In this document: positions 23,818 through 35,287 of the stretch, piece by piece
How the letters are laid out: each line of letters starts with the position of its first letter
How positions within the stretch are numbered: the first letter of the stretch is position 1
Origin: Larimichthys crocea
Taxonomy: Eukaryota; Chordata; Actinopteri; Sciaenidae
Assembly: GCF_000972845.2 (NCBI RefSeq)
Contig: NC_040011.1
Coordinates: 25,028,379-25,092,378, forward strand
Reading direction: 5' to 3'
Length of the DNA: 64,000 nt
Translations under genes and position numbers: made by a program
Notes under the pieces: generated by a model
Told to the model about the DNA's origin: nothing
Databases searched by the model: none
What the model saw: only the letters and a program-made list of their open reading frames with translations

Positions 23818-24010
23818 TCAAGCCAAGTCAATTTTATTTATATAGACCAACATCACAAATCTGGCTCCTAGAGTTTTACAACCTGACAGCATATGACACC
23901 CTCTATCCCTCAAATCGAAATGGGAAACACTCCCAAAAAACCCTTTAACATGAGATAAAATGGAAGAAGACTCAGGAAAAGCATCAGAGGGAAGACTACC
24001 AAATGGACCA
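23818..24010 (+). repeat. Common percomorph interspersed repeat
   Basis: AAGTCAATTTTATTTATATA, then CATCACAAATCTGGCTCC, GTTTTACAACCTGACAGCAT and ACACTCCCAAAAAACCCTTT occur in the order known from a very abundant fish repeat (TTTATTTATATAG...CTTTACA...AAAACTCCC). The right end fades into unique sequence. Confidence 0.7.
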
Positions 24011-25379
24011 AAATTACAGTATCAGAAGAACCTTAAAGTTGTATCTGACATCGATAAGTGGATAAAGGTAAGCTAAAATTTGTGTATTGTTGTCAAAAGT
24101 TTAGTTGTGGCATTTAAACCCATTTGAATACTTTTAGTACCAGCACATTGCAGGCCTGACAACAAAACATTACAAGTCTGAAACAGACAAAGGCGTGAAT
24201 TAGGATCTCTGCATCAGCCACAGACAGAGAAGACTATGTTAAGCTATGTTGCAGAGGTGAAAAAAGTCAATTTTGGTGATCTCTTTAATGTGCTGATCAA
24301 ATGTACAATCAAACGTGGCACAGGATTCATAGTTGTCAGATTCTGCGATCACAAAGTTGCCGAGAGTTATGGTTACTTGATCAAACTAGTGTCAGGGCCA
24401 AAATTCAGGAACAGAAAGAAAACGTTATCAACAAAACCAAATCCCTGCTCACTACAATTACAAGCCAGCCAACAGTTCAGTGAAGATGACCTACTCTACT
24501 GTACATGATGACAAAAGAATTATGCAATATACAAGCAAGGAAATATTTTTCTATGACCATACCATGAAGGAAATATAATGATAAGCGATAAAACACGGAA
24601 CAATGTGTGTGAATCATTTTTATATTACAGAGGTAATCACGTCACGCCATCCCGAGCATGAAAATCAAATCCTTCAAGCCAGAGAGAGGTTGATCCTTTC
24701 ACACCGATGGTCCAAAGCTGACTGAACAAAGATAAATGTTGACTGATCTAATCTCACAAAGATTAAGCTTTCCATGGATGACATGAGTGACTGGTTAAGT
24801 CTGTACAGAGCAAACTGATGGAAGCTAAACTGCCTGCACTGGTGTTAGCACTATTTCACCTAGAAAATATGGAATAAAGCTAAACTCAAGGTTTTGGAGT
24901 CAAGAGTCAAGTAACTTTTTATTTTTTTATTGATGGAACATATAATGCAAAGTGCGGGCTGTAAGGCTAAACATTTCTGGATTTTCAAATTAAGAAAATA
25001 CCTTTTGCATTTATATATTAGCCTAAATAAGCTTGCATTCACACTTGAATTTACACTGGTGTAAAAGCCATTATTCAAACTTTGTGGTTTGTTTGTGGTG
25101 TTAAAGCAAAGCAGACCAACCACAGGATTTAAGTTACTAAAAAAAATTATCTGCTTGTCAAGAAAAGCAATCTCACAAGCGACATGTACAAGAAATCTAT
25201 TTAATCAAGCAAGATAATTCACCTATCACATGAGGACTGGAATATTTCTTGACTAGCTGCAGTGGCTTTCCTGATACTCCACTGGTTAGCTGGCAACATC
25301 ATTGTGAGGACAGGATTTCAGGTCACACCTAAAAGTCATTTTTGGATTAAACATATTAGATGTGTTAATTAGTGATTTC

Positions 25380-26082
25380 TAGAGTTGCACGATACCCATG
25401 GTATACACGGTACCCCGCGGTGCCAGATCATAACCGTCGCTACTATACTAGAAATTTTACACGACGGTACTACCGTGGATTACTATACTACCGGTGCCAG
25501 TCTCCGCTACATAGCGCCGGCCTCTGCTCTCCTCCCGGCTTCTCACTGCATGCTACTCCTTTGTAAACAAACCAACATGGAACCGCAACCGAACTACACA
25601 GCTGCTGAATGATTGGCTGTTTGCCTGTTACTGGTGACGTCCAGGGATATGATAGGCTGTTTCCGCACGCTGGGTCCGCCCGTCTGTTAGCTGATTGGCT
25701 GTTCGTGTGTTTCTGCCGGCAAGAACGAACTCCATGAAGACAGCTCCGCTTCAATAGGAATTCGCTTCAAAACAAACAACAAGCTAAAGTTCTGTCTCAC
25801 CCAGATGCGCGCACGGCTTACAGACAGACACGAGACAACACACTCACCATGGCAGAAGCACCGGGCCCAAGTGGTGAGTCTGCTGTGGCGTCTTCGTCAG
25901 TGGCAACACTAATTTTGCTTAAAAAACAAACGTCGTTGTTTCAAACTAACTTGTACAAATAAATTGCAGTTTATAAAAATAATAATAATAAAAAAAGGCC
26001 ACAGTATCGCGATAATACCCGAAACCGCGATACTTTGTCTGGTATAGTATCGTGGTTACTCATTTTAGTATCGTGACTTCTA
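25380..26082 (+). mobile_element. hAT-like non-autonomous element retaining promoter and first exon
   Basis: The left end TAGAGTTGCACGATACC and the inverted right end (TAGAAGTCACGATACTA) form imperfect termini. Flanks TTCTAGAG and TTCTAAAG match at 7 of 8 positions, but they overlap the TAGAG ends, so the exact border is unsettled. Subterminal GGTATAGTATCGTGG-type motifs recur at both ends. The interior is markedly GC-richer, with two GATTGGCTG (inverted CCAAT) boxes at about 25611 and 25693 and a TGACGT at 25635. A start at 25849 encodes MAEAPGPSG and runs straight into GTGAGT. The rest of a transposase gene is missing. Confidence 0.72.
25849..25873 (+). pseudogene. Orphan first coding exon of a hAT-like transposase
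   Basis: CACCATGG gives a good Kozak context at 25849. The exon reads MAEAPGPSG and ends at G|GTGAGT (donor at 25874). It lies inside the element just described and has no downstream exon within it. Confidence 0.45.
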
Positions 26083-26104
26083 AAGTCTATTGTTAGGGGA
26101 TTTT

Positions 26105-26285
26105 GTTACCTCTAGACAAAACCAAGCTTGCCATTTTCCCCGGCTTCTAGTCTTTATGCTAAGCTAAGATAAACTAAACATCTCTTGGCTGTAGCTCCAA
26201 AGAATGTCAAAAGTTCTGACTCAAACTCACAACAACCATATTTCCAAAAATGGTGAAGGTGAGTATTCCCCTGAAAGGTGAAGAC
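26105..26285 (-). repeat. Percomorph repeat family B, copy 1
   Basis: On the plus strand it reads CTTCTAGTCTTTATGCTAAG, then CTAAGATAAACTAAACATC and TTGGCTGTAGCTCC, ending CATATTTCCAAAAATGGTG. This is the reverse orientation of the GCTTAGCATAAAGACTGG repeat. Confidence 0.65.
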
Positions 26286-27676
26286 ATAGCAGTCAGACAA
26301 TTACCATTTCTCCTTGTAATACTATTTTTGTCCTATTTTTATCTGTCTGTCCTTGCATATTGGGTCTATCTGCATTCTCGTCTCTGAACTAATAATGCAC
26401 AAAATCAGTTATTTCTTCAAAAGAAAGGGGAACTTGTTATCAGTCACAAGTATTAGAATCTCCCCTCTGGGTTTATGTTATGCTGTGGATACGGGATCAA
26501 CAAAACCAGTGTTCAAGGATTTGAGTTACATGTCAGTACGTTTTTTTATTTACTTTAAGCTTACAGCCTTTTGGTTCACTTATAATAAACCAGTGTGATA
26601 ATAATGTTCATTTTTTGTTTACACTGTTTTAGAGAGGTGTTAAATAAACTTCATGGTCATTTGGCGCTGACGAACTCTATTCAGTAATATTGAGACGTGT
26701 TTCTTTCAAGTGCCCTCAGTTATATAAATGTGATGGATAATAAAAGTTGAATAAACACTCCTCAATTTCAGCAAAAATCAACATTATAACCTTCCTGGAG
26801 ACAGGATTTATTACATGCCTGCTGCATTAGACTGAATTCATTTTAGCTAGGTGTACCTAGAAAACTGGCAACTGAGTGGACCTCTCAGTAGGAAATATAC
26901 ATTACAGAAATCTAATTTAACATGGCCTTAAATATAGTAACTAAAATAACTGTTACAGGTTAGATATAAATAAATGCAAACCATAAATGTGGGTTTTATA
27001 AGTCTTAAAGAGTATATAATCTGTTTTAGTCTAAGTGGACTAAACTAGGGTTGTGAAAGCAACCTATGAATACATTTCCCTCATGCAATACTCAAATAAA
27101 CTTTGCCCACATGTTGCCGGCAAATATAAAATGTAAAAATAATATGCTATACTTGGAGCAGCCGTGTTTACTGATAATTGCTGAATGACACACGGAACAA
27201 ATTGGTCGCAGTGGTTATGTGAAAAGTATCTCAAGCAGAACTGAAATGTAGGACTCATTTACGTTCACTTAGAAGATTCTGAAATCACTTTCTCATGGCT
27301 ATAAAGCCAGGGACTAAATCATATGACTTTCTATCAATCATCTCCTAAATTAGAAAAAAATACAGTGTATTTTTCACTCAGTGCTCAAAAGGTTGGACAT
27401 GAAATTTTAAATTATGGGCCCAAGAGGAGCTATTATCCAGTCCTGTAGCTTTAGTGCCGGAGAGCCTGTAGCAAAGTTATGGTAAAACACATCAAAGATA
27501 CTTTATGGCTTTGTCCTCCTCATGTCACAGCTTGCTCTGGCTCATGGCCCAAATGCCTTCGTCCCTTGACCTTGGCGATGATGATGGCATTAAAACTGAA
27601 ACATGCACATACTCACGGCTGCTCTTTCACTAGCATACTTAAAGCCAGAAAACACACTCAGGTAGACACACACGCA

Positions 27677-27701
27677 ACACACACACACACACACACACAC
27701 C
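27677..27701 (+). repeat. (AC)n microsatellite
   Basis: This is a simple AC run in the intron between exons B and C. Confidence 0.97.
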
Positions 27702-28266
27702 AGCTCTAGGGCAACACCAAGGTGATAGCTTCCCTGCCTTCAGCTAAAAACATGCTGTGGTTCATTGCGCAACTCAGCATTAAATTACAATTTCTGACAA
27801 AGTTCGGCTGATGAGCAAAGGACAATGTAAAAGGACAACAAGGTAACAATCTGACATTTCTGCCTTTAAAAAAACATTTATTTCCCCAAGACAGCTAGAC
27901 ACTGCCAAACCTTTGGCTTTGAAAGGAGGATGAAATTCATACTAGGGACTATTTAGAAATGTGGGCACATAGACAGGAGGGTTCTGAAGGGCATCTTTGG
28001 TCTTTTACTTGAGGGTAATTACAGACAGACAAGCCTGACATAGATGAAAAAGTGTTTGAAAAAGAAGAGCCGGAGGAAGTGATGACCATTAAAGACACTC
28101 ACAGAGTAATTCCCTGAAGCAGCAAATGAAATGTAGGTCTTCAGCAGTAAAGGGCTCAGAGATGAAAATGGTTTTGTGTCTGTGTGTATGGGAGTCACGG
28201 AATAAGAGAAAGAGAGAGAAGAAGGGAGAGACAAAGTTTAATTGAATCAAAAGTTTTCCTGTGTTA

Positions 28267-28640
28267 ACAGTGTGTAAGATTTAGAGGAATTTATTGGCAA
28301 AATTTGAATATATGTTTGCTTTTATTACTGTATAACCACCTGAAAATAAGAATCCTTGTGTTTCCCGTTGTCTTTCCTGTACATCCATCACGATATATCA
28401 TCAAATTATATAATGCTTGACGAAGCTTATAACAACAGCGAATATTTTCCTAGCAATTTGGAGTTACAGCAGTATTTAACACTGTTTAAAGAAGATGATG
28501 ATGTTATTTTATGGAGGCTATAAGGCAGTCCACCAGAACCCTAGGACCAAGACCTCACCTGGATCAACGATTTAAATAACCAGTCAGGCGGTTGCAATTA
28601 TAAACTACACCGCTTGATGCCACTAAATCTTACACACTGA
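28267..28640. mobile_element. MITE-like element, family M1 copy 2
   Basis: The left end CAGTGTGTAAGATTTAGAGG pairs with the inverted right end (CAGTGTGTAAGATTTAGTGG on the minus strand), 19 of 20 positions. The interior differs from copy 1 but keeps ATAACCACCTGAA and GGTTGCAATTA. Confidence 0.75.
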
Positions 28641-28887
28641 TTCTTCAAATAAATCGTGGGAAGGGTCTTGTGCTATTACCTACCACAGGTCACGGGTCTG
28701 TTATGTGTAATGCCCGATTGGATATATGCAGATATTAGAAAATGCCAAGACACAGATACTGAGTTTCAGCGCTGTTCAGATAAAGGTCAATGAGGATGAA
28801 GCTGCATGTAATGTCTGAGGTGAAGTAGATGGGGGTTCTGCTTCCTGTGAAAGCTGCCATATGTAACCTGCTGCCCTCTATCCCCTT

Positions 28888-28912
28888 CACACACACACAC
28901 ACACACACACAC
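28888..28912 (+). repeat. (CA)n microsatellite
   Basis: This is a simple CA run. Confidence 0.97.
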
Positions 28913-29048
28913 TGCTCTTGCCTGCTGGACACAAAAAATACCATTTGAGCACTGACTCAGTCATTCTTCAAACTACACACATGTCAACAAGCAAGTGAAA
29001 AAAGCACAGTTAAAAGCAACATTTCTGTCCATCTTTTTCATTTTTGTT

Positions 29049-29050
<2 letters not shown>

Positions 29051-29081
<31 letters not shown>
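29051..29081 (+). repeat. (CA)n microsatellite
   Basis: This is a simple uninterrupted CA run of about 31 bp. Confidence 0.97.
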
Positions 29082-29083
<2 letters not shown>

Positions 29084-30859
29084 TGGACAAACACCCTATG
29101 ATACTATTTAAAAATAAATGTAAAGAAAAATGCGTGTCAGCTTCTATTGCGACCCCCTGCGTCCCCTGTGGTGGAGCTTTATCATGCTGTGACCCCCTTC
29201 GAGGAACCCCAGAGGCTTGAATTACAGTAGAAACCCTACAAGTGAGCCAAAAAATCTCCTCATTGGCTCTGTTCGATTCCGAGTGAATGTCTTGCCATGT
29301 GTTCAGATAAATTGCTGCGTTAAATTCCTACATGAAATTCTGTTTAGACGGCATTTTCCACTTTTTTCTCTTTAAAAAAAATGATGCTACTGAAGAATGT
29401 CTCCTTATTGGTTTCTAAGGACAGCTTTGACACCCTCTTGGTGTATTGTAGTCAGTCACATCTTTAAAAGGGGGAAGAAAAGTGCCACTCTTTCATGTCG
29501 GGAGTAAACTGGCTTCCTCTGAAGACTTTCCAAGCCACTCTCATATTGTGCACTATTTGGCTTTAAGGTGACATAAAGGGAAAGAAATGAATAGAAGAAG
29601 ACAAACAGTATGAGAGAAAAGGTGAGCGAGAATCAAATTGTGGCAACGAAGATGTGTGAAGATACCGCTGTAGAGAAGATGGAAGAAAGACTTGAGTGAG
29701 AGATTTGGTTTAAGCCACTGAATGGGTGGGGTGTCCCACATTATATCTTAACACAATGCTGGGTGGATGTTTTTCTCCAAAGTGCTTTACAAGTAGCATG
29801 CGAGCTTAAATTGTGTGTGTGAGTGGCTCACAGGAGACTGAGTCCTTAACCTTAACAGTGTATGTACCATCTATATCCACAGAGCTATATCTGAATCCTT
29901 GCTTATGATTTTTTTTTTTTTAAATATCTCTTAAGTGTCCTGGCTGTTTATTTGATCTTTTTTGTCATACAAAACAATAAAAAGCCGGTGAAGTGAAGGC
30001 CTGAATTAAACATGAACTATCTCTTAGTAACAGGTCTCAGGATTTAAGGGCATGGCTACTTTTGATTCTATGCCTGCATGACAAGACAAAAAGGAAAGAA
30101 AATGCCAAAGTGCTCACGCTGGGAAAGAATGTAACCCACGGTTATACAATGAGTGTTTATGATAGGTTCTCCTCACTCAGCCTCAGGATTATAATGAACT
30201 CTGTATTAAGTACACAGCTTTTCATCCATGTGCAAGCCCCTGATCAGAGATCATAAAAGGCCAAAGGTGCTGGAGACATTTTTTATTAATTATTATATTG
30301 TACATGAACATTTTTATATGTATTAAACTGTGACATTGATGTTTTATACTTCGGGTGAACACTGAGCTCAAAACACACTTGTTATCAAAGGCAGACTCCC
30401 ACACTGGTTGTAGTCAGGAGCTCTCACTAGTAGTCTAGATTGAAATTGATGTGTTCTCCATCTGACATGCAACACTGCCTTAAAAACCCCCCAAGACAGA
30501 CAGAAGGGAGAAAGTTCCTTCCAGTGTACAAGTAAGATCATGTTTAATTATTTAGAGAATCTAAGTGTAAAGGGAAGTGTGAGCGTAGACCATGCTTACC
30601 AGGAAATGTTTTATTTTTTAGGTAACATTTTGCTGTTTATTCCATAATATTGATGTACAATGAAAGCAGGGCTTAGGTAGGATCTAAATAGTATTAAAAA
30701 AAACCCTCACACTGTTAAAGACATATATTTTAGGACATGAAACAAGATTATAAAGCAGATATGTAGGTCTTCATAAAGAGTGTCAGGATGTCATTTCAAC
30801 CAAATGAGAAAGAGAGTTCATAGTCATAACACAAAATTGACCTCTGCTTTTAAGAATTT

Positions 30860-31135
30860 GAGAGGACGTGTAGTGGGTGTAGTGTAGTGTCGCCTCACAG
30901 CCGACAGAGGACTTTCTGTATGGAGTTTGCATGTTCTCCCTGTGTCTCCAAAGACATGCAAGTTTATAGGTAAATTGGTGACTCTAAATTTAGGTGTGAA
31001 CACAGGTGTGAATGGCTGTTTGTTTCTATGAGTCAGCCCTGGCAACATGAACTGGCAATAAGGTGTAACCCCACCTCTAACCCAATGTCAACTGGGATCC
31101 TCCACGATCCTGATAAATATAGAAATAGATGGATG
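30860..31135 (+). repeat. L2/SINE-type repeat
   Basis: Recognisable blocks in order are GTGTCGCCTCACAGCCGACA, GGAGTTTGCATGTTCTCCCT, CCAAAGACATGCAAGTTTAT, AATTGGTGACTCTAAATTTA and a terminal ATAGATGGATGGATA. This is the familiar vertebrate L2-like tail with a GATGG-type 3' end. Confidence 0.75.
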
Positions 31136-32618
31136 GATATAAAAGTACTTGGAAAACATTAATATAGTATAGTAAGAAGATAAGTTTCCATATAGATGGA
31201 TGGAAAAGCTTGCTTTTTGACTAATCCTGTGTGACTTCATCACATTGAGGCAACATACAATAGATAAGTCTTCGCAGCACTGCCACAATGGCCCCTAGAA
31301 CCAGAGACATTGAAGGCAAAAGTATAAATGGTACCTCATAGCATAGATGCTCTGGGGGAGGGGCAAATGTACTGAAATATGAAATGATGCCCTCCATCTT
31401 GGCATATATTGTAGTGACATTTTATAGAGGCTATAAGGCAGACTGGACTTGTTGTCAGAGAGACAACAACCCCTTTGGGAGCCATCCCAGAACCACTACT
31501 GAGTAAAGGAATGATGTTCAGCCCCAATTCCACTCCTCTGTTGCTCGGTTTTATACAATATTGTCTGTTTATTTTTTGTTGACCTGCTATTATGTATGGT
31601 CAGTGTATACTGCCAACATTTTCTCAGGCAGGGAGCTTGCTTGCTTTGCAATAATAAGGAAAGAAATCTCCTTTTATTCCTTCAGAACACAATAGAAAGA
31701 TTAACCCAATTACCATGAATCAACTATAGTGGCCCAAAGAAGACGGTTCTGTAGTTATACGTAATAATATGAATTAAACAATTTATTCATGTGAACAGGG
31801 CTTTTTTGCCCTTTAATCCATCATTTTTAAATCCCATTGTGAAGGTTCAAAAATATGGTTTATAATGTATGTATACGGCCAGATATGTGAGTGCCAAAGA
31901 GAGTGTGTGTTTGTACATATACCTATGTATAATGGTCAGAGCCTGACAGAGACCTTTTGAACTGGAACTAGTAGCTCGGAGGTCCGGTGATCCGGTAATT
32001 AAGGGGATTTGACCTCTTAAACATGAAGTGGGAGAAGAGGAGATGCAGGAGAAGAAAGAGTGAAAGGAAAAAAAGAAAGAGGAAGAACCACATATGCATA
32101 TATACACACACACATATATAAATATAGCAGGTGAAGGGAGATTAAGAAAAGATACTAAGAGGAGGACAGAGTCCATCACCTCTTTGGTCTGGCATACTGC
32201 AGACAGCAGCACTGTGTTATGTGTTCACAGAGGTCACTCCTCCAATTATACATTCACAGACATCACGCAAGTGCACGACCGCATGCATACACACACTTTT
32301 AATTCCTCCCCTTCTTTCCTCCCTTCCTTCCAGATGAAAGTAAATGCAAATCAGCCACGGTCTGCTGAGTAGAGGTACTAAGAGGTATTAAAGGTGACAT
32401 TAGGGAAGAATTCCTTCATTGTCACAAAATAGCTGGCTGAGTGGTGCATATCCAAAGCCCAAATGTAAGGATGAGGACAGAGATAGGTCGTAGATAATGG
32501 ACACTACCGCATAGATAAATAAAACATGCTCCAGACTCTCTGAAGATGGGACAGCTTGCAGCGTTTCTGTGATGCTCATATCTGTTACAGCAGCATTGAT
32601 AACTACTATGAGACTTAC

Positions 32619-32774
32619 TGGGGTTAGGAGGAAACAGCGTGCAGCTCTTGCAGTGGATGATCTCTCTGACAACTGGTACATCCTGGGAGATGGGTGCGGG
32701 CGCCAGGCCCAGGCCAGGCATCATGGGATTTATGGGGCCAATGCCAGATATCAGCCCGAGACCGGGGTCAAAAT
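32619..32774 (-). CDS. enox2: ENOX2-like exon B (G/P-rich segment with CKSC motif)
   Basis: The exon lies between acceptor CTGACTCCAG and donor GTAAGT, phase 1 to phase 1, 156 nt, and encodes residues 45-96. It opens DFDPGLGLISGIGPINPMMP, a flexible Gly/Pro/Met-rich segment, then VVREIIHCKSCTLFPPNP. The block EIIHCKSCTLFPPNP is shared with ENOX1/ENOX2. The two cysteines (residues 86 and 89) form a CxxC, a geometry often seen in thiol-disulfide chemistry or metal binding; a role here is inference. The last base A joins AC of the next exon to give Asn, continuing NPNLPPP as in human. It is flanked by introns of 16.1 kb (5') and 10.6 kb (3'). Confidence 0.93.
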
Positions 32775-33144
32775 CTGGAGTCAGGAGAGAAACATGGATG
32801 AGAATACATAGAAAGTAACAGCTGCTCAGAGTGACACATTGTGCACACAAACAACTCAAGAAATTAGCTACTGTTTCCTAACTGTTCATCAGTCACGGTT
32901 AACCTTTACTACGGCATCGTCGGAGCACACGCTGGCTGTTTCATGTTCCAATTCATATTGTGTACTTTCTCCATGAACACAGAGCAACACTGTCAACAGT
33001 GGTGACACACAAGCAGTTTATAAATAACCCGAATATGTCAGCCACTCATGAATAAATCATCTAACAAAAAACATGAATATTTTTTACTTAGTCTCGTCTT
33101 TTTCTCATTCTCTTTCTCCTCTTTCTTGAATTTCATCTCTCTTA

Positions 33145-33147
<3 letters not shown>

Positions 33148-33176
<29 letters not shown>
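33148..33176 (+). repeat. (CA)n microsatellite
   Basis: This is a simple CA run, with further CA runs just downstream (33181-33195). Confidence 0.97.
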
Positions 33177-34717
33177 TCCCTACACACACACACACCTAAA
33201 CTATCACACACAGTCTCGCTTGATTTCTGCCTGCACCTCTCCTCCTCTTTAGTCTCTGAATGATGACCTGTAACATCACAAAAAAAAAAACAGACACAGG
33301 AACTATATTCTGATTTAGACTGCACCTGGGCACACACACACACTCACAAACATGCATACTCTCACACACATTCACTGCTTTTTTTTTAATGGAAATACAT
33401 TGGCCTCTCCCATGAGTCTCCACTGCACCTGCAGCAGAAAGCGGCAGAGAAAGGAGGCCATTGTGTGTATATGTGCATATGCAATGCCGTGCATGCCATC
33501 CCCATGAGTGACGGAGACTTGGCTGAGACAAAACTGCAAATGAAAGCATATCAGAACTCTGATGCAACGTTTTGCTCAAGAGGACTAGCATGAAGTTTCT
33601 TTTTTTTTCTGGAGGAGTCGACAGAGAAAGAGAAATCTAGTTCGAAGAACCATTATGATGCAGAGGAGGTGGGGATGGTGGGTGGATGTTATCGGTGACA
33701 TGGTGATACTGCTGATCTAAACACCACACAGATGAAAAGCTGTGATGTTGGTGAGGTTTCGTCTGCCTTTTTCTGTCTCCTGTTGATGAACCTGACATCC
33801 GTCTTCAGCCAGGTGACAGAGCGAGAGAAGGCAGGTGATAATGAAAACACTGCTGGGTTACCAGAGCGATGGATGACTTGTTCTAGTGAGCTGGAGAACA
33901 GCAAGATGGATAACATGGAAGGAGAGAGATAAGCGATGCAGGAGTGAAGCAGCAAAAGAGAAACAGAACCATGGAAACTGATCCAATTATTACAACAACA
34001 CACTAGGATGTACTGTTTTCAAATTAGACTGTATCTCTGTATCTGTCTGGGGCGGTCACAGATGTCACTAATTGTATTCTTATCAGTATTGCATTGTTGA
34101 GACAGGAAAACAATAGCTGGCTGCTCAATAATAGCACTTTTCACAATATCCATGTGTTGTTATTGTCTGTGTTCTGGGTTTGATTTTGTCAGGCAGGCGC
34201 CTGTCATTCTTTAGAACCAGAGCGTTTAATTAGGACAAGGACGCACCATCAGTAAGTGGTGGAGCTAGTGCTTTCAGCAGCATTATGCAGCAACGGTTGA
34301 GTTCTATGAAAAAAAGAAAACAAGATTACTGGACTGCACTTTACCCTGATAGATAATTTATAGCTCAAGTGAGGTGATTTTCAGACTGAAGATAAATCAA
34401 AGGTTGCCTTGAAGTTAGAAAATTCAACATTGTTGAATAGTTGCAAAATGTTCAGCAATGATGAACAAGAAGAAAGAACGGCTCTAAATCACCAGCTTTA
34501 CGCCACTGTGACACCCTGTGAGACCTCCAGTTTGGGCCAAATCTAGGCACCTTAGCAAAAATGATGAAAAAATACTATAATAAAAATAATATAATTCATG
34601 TCCTCTGCCCAATTACACAAGCTGCTGTATAGCAGCTGCCCAACAAGCTCTGGCATCTTAAATCTCATGTTTTAGGTCCTTCATCCTTCAGGACCATCAT
34701 CTGTGATGTGAAAATAT

Positions 34718-35287
34718 CAGATTTGTTGCCAACTCTCTTAAAGTCACCAGATGACCAGCCACTCATTTGCATGTCAATTATGTTATAATGCAATGCATAA
34801 AGCTTAGTGGTTGTCAGTTGCAGTGCGGGAGTGATCTTTTCAAGCCACATGAAAAAGTAGATACATTTTTAGCCAAATAATCACAAACTCACTACAGGGA
34901 CATTGTATATTTAAAATAAAACAATAAAATGAATCTACAAAACTAGAAAGGAACAAACTTTTTACATATTTGGGGACATCATGATCCAGAATTCCGGAAA
35001 GAAACAGTGAGAGAGAAGGCTCCCTGCACAAACCTGTCTGGCCCAAACACCACACCTACTGCTGCCTGTGCGTCAAACCAACTGGAGATGGAAAGACCCT
35101 GGCGCTTTTGGAAGAAGAGCCGTGAAGCTGGCATAGGAATGAATTACAATATAATATATATTTCTCACTTTTTCCCCTAATGGTCTGAATAAGTTGCTGA
35201 ATTTGTCACTAGTCGCTTTTTAGAGTCGCTCTGAAGGTCTGTAATGTCGGTAAATCTAGCGAGAAAGTCGCCAAGTTGGCAAGACTG
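34718..35287. mobile_element. TIR element (GTTGCCAACT type)
   Basis: The left end CAGATTTGTTGCCAACTCTC (then AAAGTCACCAG) corresponds to the inverted right end, CAGTCTTGCCAACTTGGCGA, which continues CTTTCTCGC. The CAGTNTTGCCAACT...GCGACTTT pattern is a known teleost repeat end. The interior has no transposase. Confidence 0.55.

Larger units (their letters stand above)
21979..32618. other. Intron between exons B and C, transposon-rich
   Basis: This 10.6 kb intron is the most repeat-dense part of the window. It holds a TIR element (22412-22567), two hAT-like elements (22851-23454, 25380-26082), an interspersed repeat (23818-24010), percomorph repeat copies, a MITE (28267-28640), three CA tracts and an L2/SINE-type copy (30860-31135). 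Confidence 0.75.

Noticed and set aside
24236..24508. 90-codon plus-strand frame
   Set aside because: It looked protein-like in composition, but no motif, no splice context and no family similarity could be stated.
28515..31445. Shared GAGGCTATAAGGCAG at about 28516 and 31427
   Set aside because: The match is limited to about 15 bp and flanks differ; it could be chance or tiny repeat debris.
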